A program made the translations under genes and the position numbers. A stretch of 36,282 nt of DNA, taken from IMG/VR virus record IMGVR_UViG_3300028025_001929, positions 1-36,282 of that record; one strand, written 5' to 3'. Source of the DNA: a virus. Positions 31,101-36,282 of this stretch are shown here, piece by piece. The first letter of the stretch is position 1. Each line of letters begins with the position of its first letter. The notes under the pieces are model-generated. The model saw nothing but the letters and a program-made list of their open reading frames with translations. It did no database searches and had not been told where the DNA came from.

Positions 31101-33766
31101 CCCTGGAAAGCACCAAGTGTGCGAATCGTGTACTCTTCACCAGCGGAAGCAATAACTTCCCACGCAGCATCAACGTCATTATTTACAAGGTGCGTGTAAA
31201 GTTGAGTGTTAATATTTGAGGAACGGTCTTTTGCAGTTGATAAACGGTAACTTAAGTTGCGTGCAAAGTCAACAACATCTTTATTTAGTGTTGAGTTGCC
31301 ATAAATTCTAGCAATGTCATCAGCCTGAACTAATGTTTCTCCAAGAGTGGCAAATGCTGAGTCGTTGCTTTGGTATAGTGCTTCAACTATTGCACCATTC
31401 TTGGCGACAATTTCTTTGCCAATACCTTTTTCAAGGAATTTAATTTGAATACGCTTGCTTTTTGCTTCCGCACGAAGGTCAATATTTTTAAACACACGAC
31501 TTGCTACACCCTCAGAGTATGATGAGCGTAGAATTTGTGTTACTGGAATGTCAAAGTCACGTGATACTTCTAGTGCAACAGCAACAGAGCGACCCCCACC
31601 TTCAGTAAGGTTACGTGTCGTGTAGTGAAAACTAGCCAGAGTTGTTGGCTTCCAAATATCACTATAAATTACATCAAGAACTTTAAGAGAATTATCTTTT
31701 GCTATGCGAGCACCAGATGTTGTGATTCTTTCGGTAATAGTTTCTGCATTAAGAACATCATCAGAAGCCTGTTTAATTAAGTTTGTCCAGTTGTTGTTCT
31801 TTAAAAGACTTGGGTCTAGTTGAATTGCAAGTTCAATCTCATCAACAATTAATTTAATGCGACTGGCATTTTCAGCAATAGCATTATCAAATTCTACAAG
31901 GTTAACGCCAAAGTGTGCACCAGGAACTTGGGATGAACGTACTGGAACTTTAGAATAAGAATCTAAAAGGGCTTCTTTAGCCTGAGCAATATCATCTGCA
32001 GTTGGCTTAGCGGAAGCGCCACGCTTTGATTTAGCAATTTGTAATGCAGATTCTTCAACAGTATCTTGCACAAGTTTGATAAGTACAGTTCCACCAACGC
32101 CATCATTAATGGTGTAATTACTTTCAACTACTTCTTTAATTAAACGCTCACGGCGTAGAACGCTAGTCTTAGCAAATACTGAACCAACTTCAGCAATAAT
32201 TGATTTACGCAAAGGTGAAGTAATTTCATCTGCCATGCGAGAAACGACAACATCTTTCATTGCCTTTTCGTCCCATTTTTCTAAATGCTGGAAACGTGAA
32301 GTTTTCGTCTGCAAGGTGCCGTATATATCTGAATAAGTCTTTTGAAGTTTGCCAGACTTACCAGTCAAAGCACCCCATTGACGTACACGTGCGGCATATT
32401 CAAGAGCAGAATTATCACCAGCAATACCACCAAGTGGTGTATGACCTGCAGGTACTTCTTTTAGACGTGCTGATGGACTTAAGTAATGGAAAAACTTTGA
32501 TGGTGCATGGGCTACCTTTGAGAAACGACCAGTTTCTTCTGTGATTCCCCAATATTGATTGGAGTAAGTTAAAGCAGCCTTAGCACGCATACTTTCTATA
32601 ACACCAAAAGGCGAAGCAGTTTGACGTGCTACTGAACCAACTGGTGTTTCTTTAATAATTTCATTAGTGATGTTGTATTGCGTTGTAGCATCTGCAACAT
32701 CGGCACTAATTCTTTCAAAATGCTTTGCGGCAACATCACGCTGTAGTTTCAATAACATTGCACTTTCGGTGCCAGTAATTGGACTTACTTCATCAAGATA
32801 CTTTACAGTATTTAAAATTGATTCAGATTCTTTAAGAAGAATCGCTTCGTCTGCAGACAGAAGGTAATCAGAATAAATAAGGTCATCAATAGTTTTGCTA
32901 TCACCAACAGCAACTTTTAATACTTCGCCAAGTTTGGTGTTATCTCCAGTTTCAACGGCAATCTTTGCAGCCTTCTGAATTTGATTACCTAAAGGTACGT
33001 TACCTGCAACTGTTGTATGTGCAAGAATGGCATCAAGATTGTTGGCATTTTCTTTGTAGTAACCAAACTGGACATTCCACGGAGATGGTTTACCAGCAAC
33101 AGCATCGTCAATATTTGAAACAGTTTTAACAATGTTTTTGTTAGTAACTGGAACAGTAATAAGTTTACGTGTAACAGTTCCCACACCTGCACCTGCAAGA
33201 ACTATTGGGTCAGCAGCAACGTTTAAAGTAAAGTCAATAGCACCAGAAGTATACTTTAATCCCTTTAATTGACTAAAGTAAACATCAACTTGTTCTTTAT
33301 TGGTCCAGTCAATTTTATCTGTAGCCTGTGTACCGTCAATGTTATCGCCAACATAACCAACAATAGCCTGACCTGGTGATACGTGTCGTGCATCAAGCCA
33401 AGCCTTGCGCCATGCTTCAGGATTTTGAATTGCTGATAAAGCAATATCAATGGCTGGAATAAAACCTTCAGTAGATTGTTGCTGAGTTACATCCTGTTGG
33501 TATTTACTGTTAGCCGCAAGAAAGGCTGTTGACAATGGACGTGCTACAAGAACACGATAAGGTGCGGCAAGAGCATTTAATGATTTTTCTGGTGAAACAT
33601 CAGTAAGGGCTTGAGCCTGAAGCGTTAAAGCATTAAGTGTTTCATCATCAACTCTGCCACTTGCTGCCAAAGTTGCTCCAACTTTTTGTGAAGCATATCC
33701 GCCAACTAAGCCACCGCCAATACCAGTAGCCCAATTTGCTGCAGCAGTAATAAGTTTTTTCTGCAT
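28142..33766 (-). CDS. Giant internal-virion-type protein, 1,874 aa
   Basis: Longest gene of the window (5.6 kb). The N-terminus has a hydrophobic glycine-rich stretch (WATGIGGGLVGGYASQKVGA), perhaps membrane-interacting. Most of the chain is helical with many Lys/Glu-rich segments. A motif-rich part at about 1,200-1,450 (for example HPFYRMMFQTEQRRIAGLWK and FASPFYMAKQNSNRFWFG) looks globular. No transglycosylase, polymerase or protease motif was found by eye. Position and size fit an ejection or internal core protein of a podovirus, like the large internal proteins of T7 or N4. Confidence 0.7.
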   Translation of the reverse strand: MQKKLITAAANWATGIGGGLVGGYASQKVGATLAASGRVDDETLNALTLQAQALTDVSPEKSLNALAAPYRVLVARPLSTAFLAANSKYQQDVTQQQSTEGFIPAIDIALSAIQNPEAWRKAWLDARHVSPGQAIVGYVGDNIDGTQATDKIDWTNKEQVDVYFSQLKGLKYTSGAIDFTLNVAADPIVLAGAGVGTVTRKLITVPVTNKNIVKTVSNIDDAVAGKPSPWNVQFGYYKENANNLDAILAHTTVAGNVPLGNQIQKAAKIAVETGDNTKLGEVLKVAVGDSKTIDDLIYSDYLLSADEAILLKESESILNTVKYLDEVSPITGTESAMLLKLQRDVAAKHFERISADVADATTQYNITNEIIKETPVGSVARQTASPFGVIESMRAKAALTYSNQYWGITEETGRFSKVAHAPSKFFHYLSPSARLKEVPAGHTPLGGIAGDNSALEYAARVRQWGALTGKSGKLQKTYSDIYGTLQTKTSRFQHLEKWDEKAMKDVVVSRMADEITSPLRKSIIAEVGSVFAKTSVLRRERLIKEVVESNYTINDGVGGTVLIKLVQDTVEESALQIAKSKRGASAKPTADDIAQAKEALLDSYSKVPVRSSQVPGAHFGVNLVEFDNAIAENASRIKLIVDEIELAIQLDPSLLKNNNWTNLIKQASDDVLNAETITERITTSGARIAKDNSLKVLDVIYSDIWKPTTLASFHYTTRNLTEGGGRSVAVALEVSRDFDIPVTQILRSSYSEGVASRVFKNIDLRAEAKSKRIQIKFLEKGIGKEIVAKNGAIVEALYQSNDSAFATLGETLVQADDIARIYGNSTLNKDVVDFARNLSYRLSTAKDRSSNINTQLYTHLVNNDVDAAWEVIASAGEEYTIRTLGAFQGRLRKERVEINRIISSPAFASMPAGMQDSLKNMGELLKASDISLQAVAVAAIGKAGMRNKLEGLISGVNITRNIERSAEGEFELFPGSGLMTSDAFAGALGAIMRKESSASASGASIVLDINRGTMGVLVNGKVRRGIVRPYDEKGRINIEWAGNASDYANRQMFDESTRRLAMIDVKNGESIDTVVTWAKSRNPDAIAWRKELEHEIESIGNTSPDPIAEIIVRNAQFVEGTLPMYSADGNVISPLLDELGEPVLTEAGKLIPGTNIIAEESGLFVPGLRIKALEGKLTPEDMMLIPERQRASVNGATVERNNANLWRRGVQAMFKWIGSLPEDTFIRHPFYRMMFQTEQRRIAGLWKTQGRSNDYIDAHLDELRDSAHRFAYKQTMERLYSVQRKTNPAHALRFASPFYMAKQNSNRFWFGYSMRNPQFIGRYLQFWSAPQKMFDVENENGQDVGTPNPFFSEGIAAKVTIPNLLADMMGIPQDQRFSTQLSSWDLINNGYMPFIPEGGGGVFDVSISWLFNKASGKAYDPELLLTKFGMDPELVRKLIAPYANAQGNISERDQLLNFLITPNSWMRSGLAAASGAPVIGNVASFVDPKASERLVNRTIKNYKYLYEQYLNEQEYNVAIDEKQQNDELQALWAEANSMAINEFLWEGFLQAAPGIGSVKIEMYADRKAAELRDYEKRWGQDEGMTRFVQDNTKMTFDGEVTSYGEYTYITAKAGGADNNKFGVFASPQTMRAIQQNRELWDDNATITGGPDGTPDGKILGSLFNIGDRQKDFSATVNNKLYKEGIKQKVPQSEQATIAIAVDTGNSEYFAMLDGFDAEAESLGIVPGSDAFNSKYGKDIDDAEKALSDRNPIWFRYSGSINLLKADNNVKTILNVLGDEKFMATVGKKSPVVQGLAMYMNGRSKIVESRLQLSEENKDPLATNIYRTKKFSGIVAEKEELAQSVIAEYPDFAPFYNYYLKRDALYTDGFIAEIK

Positions 33767-33805
33767 TACTAGGTTTTCTAGGTGCCGTTATATCAAAAAG
33801 TGACA

Positions 33806-33988
33806 TTATACATTACCACTTTCTGTATCGTGGAAAAGAGAACCATTATTCATTTCAACAAGTTCATTAATAAAGCCATTACGCTCATCTTCAGAAGCCC
33901 AAGGAATTGTTGCCATAGTGACAATAAAGTCTGGGTCTTTTACTCCAAAGACATTTACAAAAGCGGCTACGTCTCTAGCAATCTGCAT
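33806..33988 (-). CDS. Hypothetical structural-region protein, 60 aa
   Basis: Overlaps the preceding gene by one base. Small acidic helical protein (RDVAAFVNVFGVKDPDFIV ... ERNGFINELVEMNNGS). Its ends are set by clean start and stop positions between the 128-residue gene and the giant gene. Function unknown; perhaps a virion or assembly helper. Confidence 0.6.
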   Translation of the reverse strand: MQIARDVAAFVNVFGVKDPDFIVTMATIPWASEDERNGFINELVEMNNGSLFHDTESGNV

Positions 33989-34374
33989 TAGTCACCCATA
34001 CGATTCGCTGCTTCAACGTATCGCATAAAAATTTTAAAAGACTGCGGTACATCTTCTGTACGTGCAAGTTCCTGGAACTGTGGCATGTACTTTGACACCA
34101 TTGCATAGCGACCCTGTATTGGTTCTTTTGGTGGGGTATAACCTGGACCTACCGAAGCACCAGCAGTTACTGGTTCATCTGGTCGTGCGGTTGGGTCAAA
34201 CAATTTTGTTATTGGCTTTACTGCTGGTGGAACTTTAACCGATGGAGATGCAGGTGTTGGAGTTTGTCCAACTGGCATTGGGTCCATGTCAGTGCGCTCT
34301 GAAAGACTTCCTGGACCAGACACTGGCTTTGCTGCAGTATTTGTGCGCTGTGAACGCAAACCACCTCTTGCCAT
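33988..34374 (-). CDS. Pro/Thr-rich structural-region protein, 128 aa
   Basis: Residues 1-85 are disordered and rich in Pro, Thr, Ser and Val (MPVGQTPTPASPSVKVPP). The C-terminal 40 residues form helices (YMPQFQELARTEDVPQSFKIFMRYVEAANRMG). Just downstream of the protease-like gene, it may be a protease substrate or an assembly linker. No domain recognised. Confidence 0.6.
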   Translation of the reverse strand: MARGGLRSQRTNTAAKPVSGPGSLSERTDMDPMPVGQTPTPASPSVKVPPAVKPITKLFDPTARPDEPVTAGASVGPGYTPPKEPIQGRYAMVSKYMPQFQELARTEDVPQSFKIFMRYVEAANRMGD

Positions 34375-34376
34375 AA

Positions 34377-34886
34377 TTATCCTCTTTCAACTATCTGGAT
34401 TTTTCCACCAGTATTAATATCAAACTTCTTAGCAATCTTCATTGCTTCTTGCAGTGTTGCGCCATGCGCAATAGCACCAAGTGCGTAAGCCGCACCAGTA
34501 CCTATTCCATAAACACCCGTGTTTGTTTCAAGCACAGCGTAGTTAGATGCGACATGAAATACTCTGTCTTTAAATCCAACAAGGAATACAAAATCTTCGT
34601 CTTCTTTCATTGTGATGCCAGCATCTTCATGTTGCTTACGCATCTCAGGGATAAACTTAGACACCATAAAGGTGTAGGCTTCTGAACCGTCATACTTTGG
34701 TGGTTGCCAGCCGTACAAGATAACGTCACAACAACGTGAGTTACCTGCACCAGCCATAACATACTGACCAACTTCAACAATCTTCTTCATACTTCTGTGT
34801 TGATATGGTCGTTCGGTATCAGTTACTTGTGCATCTGCAGCAAAAGTAAATCCTTTACTGTCTCTGATGGCAATGATTGTAGTCAT
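34377..34886 (-). CDS. Proteasome/HslV-like Ntn-hydrolase, putative head protease
   Basis: 169 residues, about HslV length. After removal of Met the chain begins TTIIAIRDSKGFTFAADAQV, so Thr1 is the N-terminal nucleophile; Asp17 and Lys33 fall at the same numbers as in proteasome beta/HslV catalysis. VMAGAGNSRCCD corresponds to the Gly-rich turn near residue 47, and YGIGTGAAYALGAIAHG to the SGGxYA helix. These enzymes form rings that cut unfolded proteins. Directly after the portal gene, the usual site of a prohead protease, it may cleave scaffold or capsid arms. No HslU-like ATPase is nearby. Confidence 0.85.
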   Translation of the reverse strand: MTTIIAIRDSKGFTFAADAQVTDTERPYQHRSMKKIVEVGQYVMAGAGNSRCCDVILYGWQPPKYDGSEAYTFMVSKFIPEMRKQHEDAGITMKEDEDFVFLVGFKDRVFHVASNYAVLETNTGVYGIGTGAAYALGAIAHGATLQEAMKIAKKFDINTGGKIQIVERG

Positions 34887-36282
34887 TATCCACCCAGTTG
34901 CGCTAAGATATCCTGGATACTAGGAGAGGGAGCCCCAGGGGATGCTGCGACAGGAGCACCACCCATAGTTTCGGGTCCCTGTGCTTCAACTGGAGCACCC
35001 TCGCCTGGGGCGGCTTGTGGGGTTGCAGCCATTTGATTTAGCATATCCATTGGATTTGCTTCTGGTGCTGCTGTTGGCTCTGGTTCTGGTTTCTTAAATA
35101 CTTCCATAACGGAATCTTCAACTGATTTTCCACTACGGCGTGCATCAATGGTCTGAGCAATCTTCATTACGATATCTGAAGGGTCTTGACCCTGCGCAGC
35201 CATCTGTGGAATAGCCTGTGAAGTTGCACTTAATGCACCCATAAGAGCGGTACGCATCTTTTCAATATCAATGCGCTCAATTTCCTTGGATACGTTTACG
35301 TTCCATGGAAGTTCTTGCATTACAAATTCTTGTGAGATTAGGTTTGCCTGTAAAGCCTGAAGGCTAAAGATAAGGGCACGTGATGGGTCAAGTCCTGACA
35401 TCAGACCATAGCGTACTTGTACGCTGTAGTCAGTCTTGATGTCTTTTTCTGGACTGTACTTCAAAACATACGGTGCGCCATTGTAAGTCATTTGTGTTGA
35501 CTTCTCGCCAGCGAATAACTTTTCGTCCATTTCCATGGCTAGAGCCATTACATCCTGCAATGCTTCTGCAAGGATTTGCTGACCAGCCTTGATTTGAGAA
35601 TCAAATCCACCAAGAAGTGCCTGTACACCAGAACCCGTAATTACGGATGCGTTTATGTTTCCTGAGCGACCTTCTGGGTAACGAGCACCCATACGCATTT
35701 CCTGCTCAAGAATCTGTTGCTCTTGGAATGCGCCCATTGGAATTTCTAGACCAACACGGCGAACACCCTGTGGGTTGGCAGTACGCATGACTGCATCAGG
35801 ACCAAATGCAAACTCTTGCATATCCTGTGGGACAACCATAGGTGCGTTAACTGATTTCTCAGCGGCATCCATGGCAAGAAGGCTAAAGCGAGCACGAGCA
35901 ATCTGTGCCCAGATGACATCATCAAACTGACCACGTGGGTCTTCGGTGTCAATGCCTGGACGCTTGGCGATGCGCACACTTAGTTTACCTAGTGGGTTCT
36001 TTGCCTTGCGCAGGGGAAGGTTTCCTCGTTGTGGAAGGAACAGGATTATCTGGTCTTTGTCCTCGTAACGAATCAAATCAAGTAGAGTGCCGAGGTCAAT
36101 ATCTCTGCGGTCATCTCCACCAAGGATTTGGCGTTCGTACTCTGGGAACTCTACAAGTAGTTCTCCCATGGACTTCAGGTAACGCTTGCTATATGAAACA
36201 CATCGTCCGTAGCGGTCATATTCTGGGTAAGCACCCAATGGGTTTTCTACACGAATGCGTGGCATACGAGCCTCAAAGTCAC
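34886..36282 (-). CDS. Portal protein, partial at the window edge
   Basis: The frame stays open to the end of the window (DFEAR before the internal ATG at 36265), so the N-terminus is missing; full portals of this type are usually 600-700 residues. The visible 464 residues include GTLLDLIRYEDKDQIILFLPQ, a long helical region (for example QEQQILEQEMRMGARYP), a crown-like helical part (VMQELPWNVNVSKEIERIDIEKMRTALMG) and a Pro/Ala-rich disordered tail. Its place at the head of the late operon, before the protease-like gene, supports portal. Confidence 0.75.
   Translation of the reverse strand, partial: DFEARMPRIRVENPLGAYPEYDRYGRCVSYSKRYLKSMGELLVEFPEYERQILGGDDRRDIDLGTLLDLIRYEDKDQIILFLPQRGNLPLRKAKNPLGKLSVRIAKRPGIDTEDPRGQFDDVIWAQIARARFSLLAMDAAEKSVNAPMVVPQDMQEFAFGPDAVMRTANPQGVRRVGLEIPMGAFQEQQILEQEMRMGARYPEGRSGNINASVITGSGVQALLGGFDSQIKAGQQILAEALQDVMALAMEMDEKLFAGEKSTQMTYNGAPYVLKYSPEKDIKTDYSVQVRYGLMSGLDPSRALIFSLQALQANLISQEFVMQELPWNVNVSKEIERIDIEKMRTALMGALSATSQAIPQMAAQGQDPSDIVMKIAQTIDARRSGKSVEDSVMEVFKKPEPEPTAAPEANPMDMLNQMAATPQAAPGEGAPVEAQGPETMGGAPVAASPGAPSPSIQDILAQLGG

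Noticed and set aside
30639-31199. 186-residue open frame on the plus strand
   Set aside because: It lies wholly inside the 1,874-residue minus-strand gene, has no ribosome binding site or recognisable domain, and reads as a codon shadow.

Overview
The window looks like most of a tailed dsDNA bacteriophage genome. It has a portal, an N4-gp56-type major capsid protein, a scaffold, a tail fibre, a tail-collar protein, a holin and an endolysin, alongside a densely packed early region. A WhiB-type iron-sulfur regulator on the early strand points to an actinobacterial host, because WhiB proteins are restricted to Actinobacteria and their phages. The moderate, AT-leaning composition would suit a freshwater actinobacterium of the acI/Nanopelagicales type, but that is inference. 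No tape-measure, major tail-tube or tail-assembly gene is visible, and one 1,874-residue protein follows the portal block. This favours a short-tailed (podovirus-like) virion. No terminase, DNA polymerase or integrase is seen. The portal gene runs off the right edge, so part of the genome lies outside the window.

Layout: positions 1-11,033 are transcribed rightwards and 11,142-36,282 leftwards. The two halves meet at a terminator hairpin at about 11,056-11,114. The rightward half starts with about 17 very small genes (1-3,921), many with pairs of cysteines, and includes the WhiB gene. A replication and recombination block follows (4,136-8,280): a Cas4/RecB-like nuclease in two pieces, a RecA/DnaB-fold ATPase, two more PD-(D/E)XK-type nucleases, and a primase in two pieces (CHC2 zinc finger and TOPRIM). 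After that come a MazG-like/DUF1599 protein, a metallophosphoesterase and a weakly sigma-like regulator (8,277-11,033). Three TTGACA-N17 promoters are readable at 1,078, 1,486 and 4,016. The first two carry the same 15-bp motif in opposite orientation between -35 and -10. Several leaders contain tandem hairpins, and a larger structured RNA candidate lies before the ATPase gene.

The leftward half, read in its own direction, is: portal; a proteasome/HslV-like protease with Thr1/Asp17/Lys33; small structural proteins; the giant internal-virion-type protein; two further structural proteins; scaffold; major capsid; small head or tail proteins; a collagen-like and YadA-like tail fibre with an S74 chaperone tail; two glycosyltransferases, a 31-residue Cys-rich peptide and a third glycosyltransferase; a cluster of lysine-rich small proteins; an adaptor-like protein; a tail-collar protein; a large tail protein; holin; M23 endolysin; and a last small protein.

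Most interesting points: the HslV-like protease in the prohead-protease position; two replication enzymes each divided between two frames; the shared promoter-spacer motif; the duplicated two-hairpin leaders; and the unassigned structured RNA at about 5,476-5,561. All functions are read from motifs by eye and no database search was possible.
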